Below, in pieces: positions 1 to 12,173 of a DNA stretch of 64,000 nt. Positions within the stretch are counted from its first letter, which is position 1. Every line of letters begins with the position of its first letter. Both the position numbers and the translations under genes were made by a program. The notes under the pieces are model-generated. The model made no database searches and was not told the DNA's origin. It saw only the letters and a list, made by a program, of their open reading frames with translations. Location: the NCBI RefSeq assembly GCF_040712315.1, contig NC_134013.1, forward strand, positions 35,871,001 through 35,935,000, read 5' to 3'. This DNA comes from Castanea sativa. Lineage: Eukaryota > Streptophyta > Magnoliopsida > Fagales > Fagaceae.

Positions 1-206
1 ACGCCGCCGATTTGAAACCCACGCCATCACCGCCACGCCTTTGTCGGACCTTGCTTCGGCCAACAGCGATTCAACCCAGGCCGTCGAAATTACGCTATCA
101 CCGATTTGAAATCCACGCCGCCGATTTGAAACCCATGCCATCACCGCCACGCCTTCGTCGGACCTTGCTTCGGCCAACAGCGAGTCAAGAGAGTGAGAGA
201 GGGTAA
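1..206. repeat. GC-rich tandem repeat, period about 114 bp
   Basis: A segment starting acgccgccgatttgaaaccc at base 1 recurs at base 115, and about 70 bases match with few changes. The array is cut by the window edge, so only about 1.6 copies are seen. A frame is open through it, but its residues just follow the repeat, so I do not call a gene. A shorter phrase containing gtgaggtgaatcggtg repeats at about 250-310. Confidence 0.6.
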
Positions 207-380
207 TGATAAAAGAGAGAGGCTTGATGTGAAAGAGCTGCGGAGATGGGTGAGGTGAATCGGTGTGTTTCTGCCAATTTTTGACAAATGGGTGAGGTGA
301 ATCGGTGAATGGGTGAGCTGCAGAGATAAGAGACCGTGGAGAGAGAGAAATGACAGATATTTACAATAAAATATTAATAT

Positions 381-452
381 AAAAAAAATACCATTGAGCT
401 ACAGTGCAATTCTATGTTTAGAACTGCACTGTAGCTCCATGGTATTTTTTTT
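381..452. repeat. Near-perfect hairpin, 33-bp arms, 6-nt loop
   Basis: Bases 381-413 and 420-452 are reverse complements with only two mismatches in 33, separated by atgttt. The arms include gagctacagtgca and end in A8/T8 runs. This could be the terminus of a fold-back MITE or a hairpin precursor. The flanks (207-380 and 453-768) hold no gene I can recognise. Confidence 0.75.
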
Positions 453-768
453 CCAATCGTTCCAGAACCCAACATTCAATGGAGCTCACTTTTGGGCATC
501 AGTGATATATTACTTTAGAATTTGGCATTGAGAAGAGGTTTAGCCCATTCAATGCTGATGCTCTAATGCCTTTTAAACCATTGGTCATCACTGTAGAAAA
601 CACTCAAGTGAATCAAGTGTTGCACTGTCGTATTGATTACAGAGAGGATCTCCAAAGTGCACTCCACGATTGGCAGCTTCAAACCATAACCATTACACAC
701 ATATAGAAACTCCAACATTTTTTTATAAATTCAATGGTTACGATAAAGAGGAATGATTTGAACTCTAG

Positions 769-3700
769 ATGGACAGCTCAACCCATTGGCCTAATAGACC
801 CCAAGAGACGAAGGCCCCAATACTTTCACTTTTTCATCCTAAACTATTAGCCCAATTACATTTTATTCTCTAAATTATCGAAACACACTATTAATTTCCT
901 AATTTTTTTTTCATAGTTGTATATTTTGATTATACATTTCTTTAATAAGTTATACTCAATATTTTTATATGATTTGCCAAGAGCTTTGCAACTCAACTTG
1001 TTGACACCTCATGGTATTTTCAAGACATCCAGAGTTTAAATCTCTCTTCTCCAAAGTAAAAATTATTAAAATAAATATATATCTTAAGTAATATGTTTAA
1101 AGTTTGTAAATATTATTTGATGAACAAGGATTATTTTTATTTTAATAAGGATAAATAAGAATTATGGGTGAAACTTGTCTCTAGTACTTTTTTGCATTGG
1201 ACATAATGTGATTTGAATACATGTCTATATCGTAATAGGTCTAATACAAAAAATACTGTACACAAATTGTATCATTTAAAAATATATTATAGTTTATTTT
1301 ATTAACAATATACCTCATAAAAACCATATACTATTAACTACACAGCATATTCTTTTCTTTTTTTTTTTCTTTTTTTGGAGAAAGAACTGCACAACATATT
1401 CTAATTGTCAAATTTAATATATATTTTTTTGTTTTTTTTTGCTAAACTAATATATATTTTTTGTTAATTCGACAATTGAGTGTAAGACCGGACGATCAAT
1501 ACCTCTCTTGCAAATGTCGAAAGATATTAACAAATTACAAGAATCTTATTCTCAAAAAAGGTTACAAGAATCTTTGGCATTCCCAAACTTGATTTTATTC
1601 AAATTAATAAAAGTTCACCTTACAAACTTTTCCAACAAGTTGAAGAGTTTTTAGCTTTTCCTAAGCCACAAAAAAAGAAAAAAGAAAAAAAGAAAAAGAA
1701 AAAGCATCCAAGGCCAAACCATCATTCTCATAATAGGAAACAAATTTACAATGAAAAGTTATGAGAATTTATAGAAAAAGAAAAAAAGAAAAAAAAAAAG
1801 AGACTTTGATGGATTCCCTAGCATACAAGTGAAAACGACTTCATTTATTTATTTAAAAGACCACTGAAAAAAGAAAACCATTTGTGTCTGTCTGGAATTT
1901 ATATTAGATTAAAGCCTTTGAAGAAGCGAAAACCCAAGAGTAGACAACAACACATCAGTTCATACGCAAAATGGCCTTGAAGTTACAGTCTCACATTGAG
2001 AGAGTCCTGTGGGACCAACAACAAATCTCTCGCCGCGTCACCGAGCTGGCCTCTCAAATCTCCGCCGATTTCGGTGGCGCCGCCAATTCAGACTCACCAC
2101 CACCACCACCACCACCACCTGTCCTCGTTGGCGTGGCCACCGGAGCTTTTCTCTTCTTGGCTGACCTCGTAAGAAACATCGACCTTCCCATCTCCGTTGA
2201 TTTCGTTCGCGCTGAATCCTACGGCTCCGGTACCATCTCCTCTGGGGCCCCCAAACTCTCACTTGACTTGAAGGTTGATGTCAAGGGAAAGCACGTTATA
2301 TTGGTAATTCTTCTCTTCTCTCTCTCTCTCTCTCTCATTGGTTGTCTTGTCTGTGACTTTTCAATAACATACCAAAAAAAGGTTTTTTTTGCTTCAATGT
2401 TTTGTTCTCTTGTTTGTACTCCTGTTGTTTTGGTTCTTAAAAGTTATCGGATGTTTTTATTTTGGTCCTTTACGTTTTTTAATTTTCATTTTGGTCCATC
2501 ATGTATTCATGTTTGATTTTTATATTAACTATGCCGTCTGTATCCATTAATACTGAGTATTTCTGACATGTTTTTCTACTTACATCAATAAACTTTGTGT
2601 TCATTTCACGCATTTTAGAATTTAGAGTTGGTATTTCATGAACTAAATAAACCTAGATCAAAACGGAATCCAACATGAATGATCAAAATTAAAATTATGA
2701 AATCTTAAGGGACTAAATGAAAACAACCTCAAAAGCTAAAAATAAAAAATTTACTTTACTTTTTTTCACCCAAAAAAAAAAAATTACTTTAGTCTAGTAA
2801 TCTTATTTAAATAAATAAATAAATTACTAGTTGTGAAAAATATAGCGTCTCACATTGGGCAAAATTTGGAAAATAATATGATTTTAACAATAATTGTCTA
2901 AATTGATAGTGTTTTTAAATTATTTGGGAATCTAGCTTTTTTTTTTTTAATTGTGTTAAATCATGTTTTTAAAATTCAAATTTGTTTCTAAAAAATAAAA
3001 AGCTGATAAGGTTGTTGGTACTAGCTTGTTCAAAATCAAAATGACAAATGAATGGAAGCTGGTGTATGTAATGGTGTAGGGTATATAATATTAATTGGAT
3101 GGACAAATTTGTTGTGTTGTGTCAGGTTGAGGACATTGTTGATACGGGAAGCACTCTATCGTGTCTGATTGCTTATTTGGAATCAAAAGGAGCATCCTCT
3201 GTATCAGTTTGTGCCTTCCTTGATAAACCTACAAGAAGAAAGGTTCATTTTCAGCCACTGGGTCAAGGAAAGTTTTACAAGGGGTTTGAGGTAAAATCTC
3301 TATCCTATTACTTCCGCTTGTGCGTGTCTGCCACTTCAAATCAACAATATATTTCTTTTGACACAACAAAGGTTCACTGCCAGGACTCTTTTAAGTACTT
3401 CTTGGTTTTGCTTTAGAAATTCACTCACCAACCCGCTACAAGGCTCTTGGCACAATTGATGCCTTTTGTTCCTAATACGCATTTTTTTTTCCAACCTAAT
3501 CTATCTTGTAAGGCTCTAATCTAATCTGTTGACATTTAATAAGATAGAATCAATTCAAAGAAAATGAGAGAAAAAAAGAAAGGGAAACATAGTGAGTGGG
3601 GGTCGAAAGCTTCTTCAAATCAAAGACAAAAACATGTATTTTGTAAATACCTGTTGTTCTCCCATGCTATTTGTTGCATTTTAGATGTTGTAAGTGATGC

Positions 3701-4926
3701 TGTATGAATGTTGAGTGATACTACAAGTTTAGTACAAACTGGCATTTTATCTATTATGGCGCCACATTATCTATATGCTTTAAATGAAATGTTACATGTG
3801 GTGCGCACTTCTTGCATTAACCAACATACTTGATAATTTTCCTAGTGGAACTTCAGTAATCAAACAATGAACTTTTGTATTTAGATGTACTCTTGAAGCT
3901 GATGATCATTTAATCAAATTGATAATTTCTTCTCTTACAAGATAATTAAGGGTGAGATTGTTGGTTCAAACCCTCTAGGTGTATATGTAACATACCAATA
4001 AAGTAAATCGTAGGCTCTTGAAAAATATTTGATTTTTGCTGCACTATGATGACTTTTGTTTGGTATGAACTGTCATAAATATAAATATGTTGTTATCATT
4101 TTCTATTTTCTTTTTGCAGTGTCCAGATGATTTTGTTGTGGGCTATGGAATGGACTTTGCGGAATTATATAGGAACTTGCCTTACGTTGGTGTCTTGAAG
4201 CCTGAATATTACAAGTGATTTTATACTTCTGATCTTATTCCGTAAGATGTATCAATAATGATTTTACATTTGTGAGATGATGATATTCAAATACAATTGG
4301 AGTTATTTTGATGGTATTTTTTTTTTTTTTTCTATATTTTCTTGAAAATATTCATTGATGCACTAGATACTGTGCTTTCTGCTTACACGGTTGTATTCAC
4401 TTTGTAATTCCAAACTTCTGCGCATAAATTTTATCAGTATGGTCCTCTATGTGAAATTAACCACCTCTGCTTCCAGGGCTGCTCACTCTCTCCGGGTATG
4501 TCTGTACCCAGCATTAGGCTTTGGGTTGTACATTCTAAACATTCGAAAGTTAAAAAAGGGGGATAATAAAAACCATCGCTGTTATGATTGTGAACCTCTA
4601 GGACCTAGAGGTGATATTGCGCATTACAATTATCATGAGCATCTCAATTCTGATATTGTTTATGTAAGAACTACTAAAGTGGCATGTAAATTTAACTTCC
4701 AAGTATGAATTTTTGCATAATCTTGTATATTTACCTAGTGGAGGTAGATAGCATCAGAATTTCTTTGACCCAGAAGATTCTATTGAACTCAATGTTACCT
4801 ATACGTATTTAAAGTACCCAAAAAAAAAAATGTTTTGAATTCACTGAAATTTCGTGTTTACATCCAATCCTTGACACATATAGATTTGTGCTAAAAGAGT
4901 TGTGAAATAGAAACAAAGTTTAATAT
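769..4926. repeat. Segmental duplication, block A (with HGPT copy 1)
   Basis: From tggacagctcaac near 769 to about 4926, this stretch aligns base by base with about 16078-26963 once insertions in the second block are removed. The match covers 5' flank, three exons, both introns and about 700 bases of 3' flank. Left of 769 and right of 4926 the two copies have nothing in common. Block A keeps the empty target sites for the solo LTR (gtatc at 1269-1273) and for the LINE (caaattta at 1741-1748) found in block B. No gene is visible in 769-1970 apart from the HGPT upstream region. Confidence 0.88.
1971..4218 (+). CDS. HGPT: Hypoxanthine-guanine phosphoribosyltransferase, copy 1
   Basis: Predicted exons are 1971-2303, 3126-3290 and 4120-4218. 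All junctions are GT-AG and phase 0, giving 198 aa. The enzyme joins hypoxanthine or guanine to PRPP to make IMP or GMP (purine salvage, expected cytosolic). Visible family features are the loop [15 protein letters not shown] near residues 54-68, the flexible-loop segment [10 protein letters not shown], the PRPP-binding signature [10 protein letters not shown] at the start of exon 2, and the C-terminal block [17 protein letters not shown] ending LKPEYYK. Length suits plant and bacterial HGPRTs of about 180-190 aa; the excess is an N-terminal tract of eight prolines encoded by a CCA/CAC-rich repeat. The start is the only Met before the conserved block and is shared by both copies. The proximal promoter differs from that of copy 2 and shows no clear TATA box. 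Confidence 0.9.
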
Positions 4927-6185
4927 ATATAATTTTTTTTTAAGAGTGATTCAAACTTTAGATCTCTTATTTGACAACAAAGATTTTATCAATTGAGCAT
5001 TTTTTTTTATAGCTAACTTGAACCACCACAAATGGACTTACGTTACTTTCAAAAGAAAGTGAGATAATTTAAAAACAAAACTATGTATAATTGCGAACGG
5101 TGAAAAAAAACTGGTGAAACTGATAGACAACTACATATAATTTGGCCACGTCAAAATTGTGGCACAGCTCCCATAAATACTAAAAAAAAAGGGTTATTTT
5201 AAGTTTGTGCTATTTTATTTTTTATTCTTTTAATATCGAAATTAATCTTTATGGGATCATTACATTTCTCTGAATTGAATCAGCATGAAATGTGAATTAT
5301 CCATGCATGCATATTGGTTTTGTATGCGAAGGCCGATCCATGGTAATGGATTTTACATAAATTCCACACAATAAACATTTTAAATTCATTATTTCAATAT
5401 AATAAAAAAATCATTCCACACAATAATCATTTTAAATTCATTATTCTTTTTCTTTTCTTTTTTCTATCTTGTCCTGTTTGCCACATCTCACGTGGGTAGA
5501 AGAACTTGCTGCCTTACTGGATTTGAATCCGCTGATAACCACAGATACTTTCTACATAAAATTAGAATATTATATTAATAGGAAATAAAAGTTGGAATTT
5601 AAACTTAATTAGCACTATACATGTAAAGTATGAATCACAGTTGCACTGTATTGATCAAATTACAATTTAAAATCTTTCTCGTAACAAAAATTACAATATT
5701 TTTACAAACTATTGATGTGACAAATTCTTATTATTTCTAATATGGGTCCATTACTAACATCACATTTATGTTTACTAATAATTATTTGAAAATTACTAAA
5801 ACCACATCAACAATTTATAAAAAAGTTTGTATATGTAGCATTACTAAAAAAAAAAATTACAGTTTATTTGGATCCATCAAACATACGCGTTCACACACAA
5901 AACACTTATCCAAATCAATCAACATAAAGTGGTATATCACAATCTCCTACGATTCACTAAAAATGCTACTATTATATTAAGAAAAGAAATAAATGACTAT
6001 AATGTCTTCCATGATTTCTACTTTGCAATTATTATTAATTATATCTCTTAAATTATATAAAGTTATTATGAAGAAAATTATAACAATTTCAAATGTTTTA
6101 ATTTATTTTCATTTCAATTTGTTGACTTTTTCATTCAATTTTTCCTTAAATGAATTATTTTTAATTATATTGTGTTAACCTTCTT

Positions 6186-6216
<31 letters not shown>

Positions 6217-6764
6217 TTTAATTCATTCTTGTATCTTTTAATAATATATTTCCTTAATAAGCTATACTCAATATTCTTTTATGATTCATCATCTAGATAT
6301 TTTGTTTGAATTTTTTTAGGCGACATTTTTTTGAAAATTGACTCTATATATTTTTATACTACGAATTAAGGATTTAATCATTACATTTTTTTTATAATGA
6401 TCATTAAAATATTTTGTTAAAAAAACTGTTGAGCTCTTTATGTTAAAGATATATCAAAAGGAGAATGTTAAGGTACACTTTTGGTTTTTTTAATGTAACA
6501 TACATATCTAATCTGAACCGTTAATGCATGAGATTGCTTTATATATTATATAGTTAGTGGTGGAGTTAGAAACTTTTCTCAAGGGAGGTCAAGTCAAATG
6601 TATCATTATATTCCAATAGCTTTAACTCTCTCAATAATCAATATAAATTCAAATGACTTTATTTTTGGAAAACAATAAAACATTCTTTTGCTAAAGAGAT
6701 TTACTTATATATTTTTATAAACTTATGCTTTAAATGCTCCTAAAATTAAGGACTTATATATGAC
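4927..6764. other. AT-rich spacer, no gene seen
   Basis: This stretch has many poly-A/T runs and stop codons in every frame. It includes an (AT)n tract at about 6187-6212 and a repeated phrase around 5370-5445 (ttttaaattcatta, twice). Short open frames near 5768-6178 have low-complexity Ile/Lys/Phe composition typical of random AT-rich DNA. Confidence 0.7.
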
Positions 6765-6778
6765 AAAAAAATCAATAT

Positions 6779-6955
6779 ATATATATATATATATATATTT
6801 TATACAAGATAGAATTCTGCTCTAGCCTAATCTAAGTGTATATGTGTGTGAAGCTCTCTCCTAGAGACTTAAACCCCGGCCCTTGCCCCCACACCCCACA
6901 AGCACTTATACTTGTGAAGTAACCATCGCACCAAGGGTGTGCGGTGGTAAAAAAA
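6779..6955 (-). mobile_element. tRNA-derived SINE (Au-like), minus strand
   Basis: Read on the minus strand, the element starts accaccgcacacccttggtg. It has an A-box-like tggtgcgatggtta, a B-box-like gggtttaagtctc, and ends near ttagattaggctagagcaga and cttgta, as Au-type plant SINEs do. It is flanked by the 14-base direct repeat aaaaaaatcaatat at 6765-6778 and 6956-6969, a convincing target-site duplication. An (AT)n tract lies between the left repeat and the SINE tail. Confidence 0.75.
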
Positions 6956-7157
6956 AAAAAAATCAATATTAAAAGGAAAATAAAGGAGACAAATTGAAAA
7001 TCAGAATTTATAGTTTTCTAGACAAATTAATCACTAAAATTCAATGTTTAATACTTAAAGTCCAACGTTGCCAAGAGACACATAGCAAGGTGGCATTACG
7101 TGTCAGTTCTACTTTATGAAGAGAGATCTGTTGAGATTTCATAAGAGACATATAAGT

Positions 7158-7415
7158 AATGACGTATATAAGACATTGGAGAAAACTAAACAAAATGCCC
7201 CAAATGATGCTAATCTATTTAGTAATCTCCAATCCTCACATACGACTTTGACATTATTAATATGCATATTCATTCCTTCAATGACACTTGGAAAATTGAT
7301 ACATACTAATGTAATGTTGGACATGAGATATTGGAGGAAACCAAATGGAATGCAATGAAAAATGCCAATCCATTTAGTTACCTCCAATTCTCACATACAA
7401 CACTGACACTAACAA
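7158..7415. repeat. Diverged tandem duplication, offset about 158 bp
   Basis: The stretch from gacattggagaaaac to about 7258 recurs from gatattggaggaaacc to about 7415, with shared phrases (tttagtaatctccaat / tttagttacctccaat, then ctcacata). Each unit can pair ttggag with ctccaa. No convincing protein is encoded. Confidence 0.5.
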
Positions 7416-7639
7416 TTGTTTACTCCTTCTAAGAGATGAAAGGAAACTAGTAAAGCAAATGAACTAGATAGCTAGTAAGAATTGATTTAATTGCTTTATT
7501 GACTGTACAAGCTGGTATTTATAGACTGCCCCAGTGGTTGAGCAACATGCAATTTACAAGAGTATAGAAGTTCATGAGTCTACATGAAATGCATGACTTT
7601 CATGTTAACAAACAGTTGCAAGCAAAGAAGACAATCTCA

Positions 7640-8642
7640 TACCGTACCGGCCAGTACGGCCGGTATTTGCCATTCCGGTGCCTTGGCCAGTGTAGAAACA
7701 CTGACATTTCGTACTGGTTCAAATACCAGGCATACCGGGTCCGTTTCGTCCATTCTGGGGTAAATACTGGATTTCGGCAGGTTAGTGGATACCGGACCGG
7801 TGCCTTTTCTCACGCCAAACTAAACTTCTGTCTCTCTTTGCCTCCTCTTTATCACACCGGTGACGATGAAATACCAATTGGTGGTGAGGAGAGGGATTTA
7901 TGCACTGAAAATTGGGTTGAAGTGAAGAAAAAAAATATACTAGACTGATGCTTAAAGACTTAGACTGGTGTGAATCGTGTGACATTGTGTGAGAGAGAGA
8001 GAGAGAGAGATCTGTAACTAATGGGAAAGAAATGAAGTAAAAAGTGACGAGTGTAGACGAAATTAATTTGAAAGAAGAAGAGGTAAGGTGTGGTTGTAAA
8101 GAGATAGCGTGTGAGCTGTGAAGCTATGATGTGTTGGAACTTGGAAATAGGAATGATAGGTTGGCAGGCAGTAGGCAACTAGCTTCAAGCGTGCAACAGT
8201 AGAAAAAAATAAATGGAAGAATAAAATAAATGTGGGACACAGTATGAGAATAAGTAAAGTGTTGGCCTTGTTTTTTTTTTTTGGTAAAGTGGGACACAGC
8301 TACTACTCCGCCTGGGCTTTTTTCTTTCTTTTCTATTAAAGGCCAAGAATTGGCTTGGGCTAATATTATGAATGGTATGGGAAGAAATAAACATGGAATT
8401 ATATTAATACCTCCAATAATAATTCAAAAATTAGACATTTAGACTTGCAAAGAAAATATTTTTCAAAGATGTCTGGTACGTGCTATTAAAATTATTATTC
8501 TTATATGTTGATAAAAATAACTATCATTACATTAAATACATATAGCGCGGTAAACCCGAAACTGTACATCGGTATTGACCTGTACCCGAAATATATCGTA
8601 CAGCTGTCCAAACCAGTACAGCCTCCGGTACGGTATTGACTT
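7640..8642. mobile_element. Putative non-autonomous element with CATACCGTACCGG ends
   Basis: Near 7640 the sequence runs cataccgtaccggccagtac; near 8640 it ends cctccggtacggtattg, whose complement begins caataccgtaccgg. Between them lie AT-rich DNA, a (GA)n tract at about 7989-8010 and clusters of ccggtac-type motifs at both ends. The two ends look like imperfect terminal inverted repeats of a 1-kb element. I could not fix a target-site duplication, so limits and superfamily stay open. Confidence 0.4.
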
Positions 8643-9106
8643 CCTTGGTTACAAGTCTCACTATACAATTCAAAGACAGAAAGTTCAAATCTTCATAAAC
8701 AACATGACTTGCAAACGTACAAGTTAGTAGTTAGGCTCTCTCTCTCTCTCTCTCATTATTAGAAGACATCAAAACAATAATTATCAGATAAATAGAAGGC
8801 ATAACACCATGTATGGATTCAGTTATGGGGTAAAAAAAATTTAATAAAAAATGAGTATGATAAAGCAAAGCAAAGCAAATTAAAACATAACTCAGTCTGC
8901 CCTGTACCCTCTTGGAGGATCTCATGGGAATCAAACACAATTGAATTTATCTTTCCTAACTATATAATTCATGACTAAAGTCATTTCACCATTTTGTAAT
9001 GCCAAAATTGAATCCCATATCAATCTTCAATTATATACAGGAAGATAGCATTGAAAGTTGAAATATTTTTCGCAGTAACTTCGAGGAGTCCACCTTAATC
9101 AATTAA

Positions 9107-9321
9107 GGGTCCGTTTGGATACAGCTGAAAACTGAAAACTAAAAATACTGTAGCAAAATAATTTTTAAATGTGTGAATAGTATTGCGGGACCCATTTTTA
9201 ATAAAAAGTTTCTAAAAAGTGCGCGCACAATGTGTTGTCCCCTAAAGGTCTGAAACACGCAAAGAAAAAAAAAAAAGAAAGCGCTGAACGCGGACGCGTT
9301 CAGTGCAATCCAAACCCACCC
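9107..9321. mobile_element. Tourist-like MITE
   Basis: The left terminus is GGGTCCGTTTGGAT; the right terminus, reversed, is GGGTGGGTTTGGAT (12 of 14 match). TAA flanks both sides (9104-9106 and 9322-9324). The 215-bp length, the 3-bp TWA target and the GGG start fit PIF/Harbinger-derived MITEs. The interior carries the phrase gctgaaaactgaaaac, also seen in the related element in RH39 intron 5. Confidence 0.75.
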
Positions 9322-9739
9322 TAAGGAAAGAAGCTAGAGACTATGGCCTTGGCTATGGTCCAACTTGCACCAAACTTCATTCTAAGAAGTGGGGAAAAGG
9401 AAAGACCAATTGGATACATGACCCAGCCACTAGAGTTCATCATATTTTTTTTTCCCATTTTCTATTTCTATTCTTAGTTATAAATTTCTAAAAGCCAGGA
9501 TTCAGTTAGCTAATTAAATAAGTAGAATGAAGACAATATTCAATCTCTCATCATCAGCAAACCACCTGGAATATTTTAGCTTGTGAGTTTGTTAGATTCC
9601 TTCCCCTCCTCATTGCCTAGAGGAATCAATATGTAAAGATCTCAATTCCATGTGAAGACATAATTCCTGTTAGATACATTTACTAGTAAAATGCAATGGA
9701 GTTTAAATGGTGAATGCTATCTTATCCAAAAAAGAAATC

Positions 9740-10294
9740 TTATTTATTTTGTACATTTAACTCAATGAGAAAATGGGCCAGATTCAATTGCCAAAATCCT
9801 GCTTTAAGATCAAACTTTGAGAACACTTTAGCATTTGAAAGATGCTGGAAGAGAGCACTTTTGTTTGACAAAGGGAACTTATCATATGCAAGGAAATAAT
9901 TAAGATCCTGGTAATTGATTACCAATCTAAGTTTTCCTCGAACTTGCTCAGCATGCATGTTGACATAGAAAGCTTCACATACCCATGGAGAAGTTGTGGG
10001 TTCAATAAGGCCTTCTAAAAGAAGAGTAGATAATTCTTGCTCAGCCAAGGCTAAATATTTAGGATTCATTCTTCTGTGACTGGCTTTTGTGGGATTAACA
10101 TCTTCATACTTTTTAAAGGGTAGGTGTATGAAAAAATTTGGGATTTTCCACAAAGGATTTAAATTTTTAAGGAGGAATTCAGAGTGGCTGTTAGCACAAT
10201 AGTCATTGATAATCTGGAGTCTCAAAGAGTCAAAGGAGTCTACTGTAAATAAATGAGGTACTTGGGTCCAGGTGAGAAGATGTTGTTTATGCAA
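9740..10294 (-). pseudogene. Caulimovirid reverse transcriptase, N-terminal part only
   Basis: This frame has the entry region with EGLIEPTTSPWVCEAFYV and the motif-A stretch ending KFDLKAGFWQL, typical of pararetroviral and Ty3-type RTs. Matching residues stop just after this, about 9775; the last dozen residues up to the stop look like flanking DNA read through. The YxDD motif B-E half and the connection domain are absent from this end. Its partner RNase H lies 6 kb away at the other end of the element. Confidence 0.8.
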
Positions 10295-10347
10295 AAGTCC
10301 TTTTGAAGACCATCTGAGGCTAGGTATTTGATGAAGGAGATCAAATC

Positions 10348-10992
10348 CTATAAGAAGGTCTCTGCCTGTAAAAGGGGATCCAAGGACTTGGTGTTTGATG
10401 GTAAGGGTTGGAAAGATTCTAATGAAAATAGGCTTATTTTTTGGGTGATTAGAAATGTTTCTCCATTTACCACTCGGAACATCTGATTATGTGGTAACCA
10501 AAATTCATCAGGTAAAATCTTAGGATGGAGAATTGTTGCTGCTGCTCCTGTATCAAACAATGCTATTACTGGAATGGGTCTAGAATAAGTGTCAAAAAGG
10601 ATATGTACTTGGGCTATGGGTGTGGGACTAGTTAGAGGGGCTATAATAGGCTGGGATGTGTAAATTGTTTGGATTTTTTGGTCTGAATCATCTTCATTAT
10701 CTGGGTCTGAATCATCTTCAGAAGTAGAATAGGCCATGACTACCAAAGCTTGGGGAGAGTAATCATCATCCAGTGAGAAGAGTGATTCTACATCCAAGAA
10801 GGGAGTATCATCTACATGGATTTGGGCTTGTTCAAGAAGTTTTGCTGCTTTCTCCTTTTTTGGACAATTTTTTGCAAAATGACCTGGTCTTCTACATACA
10901 AAACATACTTTTGAAGTTTTTCCTTTAAACTGCTTCCTTCTGAAAAAACTTCCATTTTTTCTGCTTAAAGGATTTTTTCTTCTGGCTTGCAT
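10348..10992 (-). pseudogene. Caulimovirid capsid zinc finger and aspartic protease
   Basis: A basic stretch is followed by one CCHC knuckle (CFVCRRPGHFAKNC, about residues 30-43), an acidic segment rich in Asp/Ser, and then a retropepsin-like active site ALFDTGAAATILHP (about residues 143-156). This is the capsid C-terminus and protease in the order expected for the family. A short gap with a frame change separates it from the RT frame. Confidence 0.82.
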
Positions 10993-11644
10993 GGTGTTTT
11001 TTCTTCCAAGAATACTTCTTGAAATGATCTATCCTTTGTTGGACAAGCTTGCTATGAAGCTTGTCAATTTCTAAAAGAAACTTTCTCTAGTTGCAGAGTT
11101 TTTCAAGAGCAATAAGCACATGTTGGTAAATTTCTCCAAAAGAAGCTTGGGGTAAAGTTATCTTTTGGAGGTTCATCATGAAGAGAGTTTCATCTCATAA
11201 TGGTTCTGGAAGGGAGTTCAAAAAAGTGTGTTTGGAATTAACATCATTCATGCCATTAAAAGAGTATTATTAGCTTGATATTCTGTCAAAATGTTTCTCC
11301 AAATATTTCCTTTTAAAGAAGCAACACTTCATCAGTAAAATTCTTCTCTTGCCCCTTCTGTATAATGAGTCACAGAGCCAAGAAATACATTATGAATGAT
11401 TGTGAAAAAGTCTTCTAGAGTGTTGCACTGAGCTGCCTGTATTCTCCTAGATTGATCCACCATTGTCTTAGTCTTCCTGTGATTCTTGCAACAAATTTGG
11501 CAATGGTCTAAGCAATAGTGGCATTTGGGGCTTGGAATTCAGCTATGCACTATGAATACATGTTAAAGATCTCATCATGCCATTTAGAAGGAGGGGTATT
11601 ATCAATGGTGAACAAATGTTTTGAATCTGTGGTTGATGAGTAGG
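10993..11644 (-). pseudogene. Degenerate capsid-coding region of the pararetrovirus
   Basis: No long frame remains. Position between the coiled-coil and zinc-finger parts implies the capsid core. Short minus-strand fragments in changing frames suggest several indels. I infer this from position, not from a recognisable motif. Confidence 0.45.
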
Positions 11645-11917
11645 TCAATCTTGTTCGATTGTCAGGAATAAAAGGTGGTGGAGGAAAAATTGGAGGTGGA
11701 GGTGAGGAGGAGGAGGCTGTTTAGGGCGAAAGACATCATCTTCTATTACTTTTGGTTCTACCATTAATACTCCTTCGAGATCAAGATTAGACAAATCTAG
11801 ATCTATGTCATCAATTACTAGGAGTACAAAAGGTTTTTTTGGGTCTTCAAGGGTAAGGGTTCTGAGAAATGATGAAATTGGGTTTGGTGGGTCAGGATCT
11901 GTAGCCAACATGTTCAT
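11645..11917 (-). pseudogene. Pararetrovirus polyprotein fragment, Asp/Pro-rich
   Basis: A 90-residue frame contains FLRTLTLEDPKKPF and an acidic run with DDIDLDLSNLDLEG, and ends in a Pro/His-rich tail. It lies between the coiled-coil frame and the capsid region. No domain is recognisable; assignment rests on position and strand. Confidence 0.45.
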
Positions 11918-12173
11918 ATCTGGAGGTCTTAAAGAAGTACCAACAATTGTATCTGGGGGTTGGTATAATGGCTCTTTGTCTTTTTGCTTAAGAGAAGGTT
12001 CATTTTGTGGTTTGGTTTAAGGTTCTAATTGAAGTGATGCTGAATATGTTATGCCAGGGAAGATTCTACTTGGTTTAAAAGGATTATGATCAAGATGTGT
12101 CATGGCTAATTGTTGGAGGTTTTGGTAGGGAGAAGTTGGTGAGAATGGTGAGGTTAAAGGCATGGACAGATCT

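Noticed and set aside
12..206. Open frame of 64 residues at the window start
   Set aside because: Its sequence mirrors the 114-bp tandem repeat, and composition is that of the repeat, not of a protein.
2038..2262. Minus-strand frame across HGPT exon 1 (and its twin at 23867-24079)
   Set aside because: It is the reverse shadow of a GC-rich conserved exon; Arg/Val repeats mirror the proline tract.
4391..4708. Open frame of 105 residues downstream of HGPT copy 1 (twin at 26399-26596)
   Set aside because: The copy in block B is shortened by a changed stop, and nothing in it resembles a domain; it is duplicated 3' flank.
5768..6178. Two short plus-strand frames in AT-rich spacer
   Set aside because: Low-complexity Ile/Lys/Phe/Leu composition; no motif and no splice partners.
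7139..8394. Several frames of 60-120 residues around the putative ccggtac element
   Set aside because: They occur on both strands, contain repeat-derived residues and show no conserved pattern.
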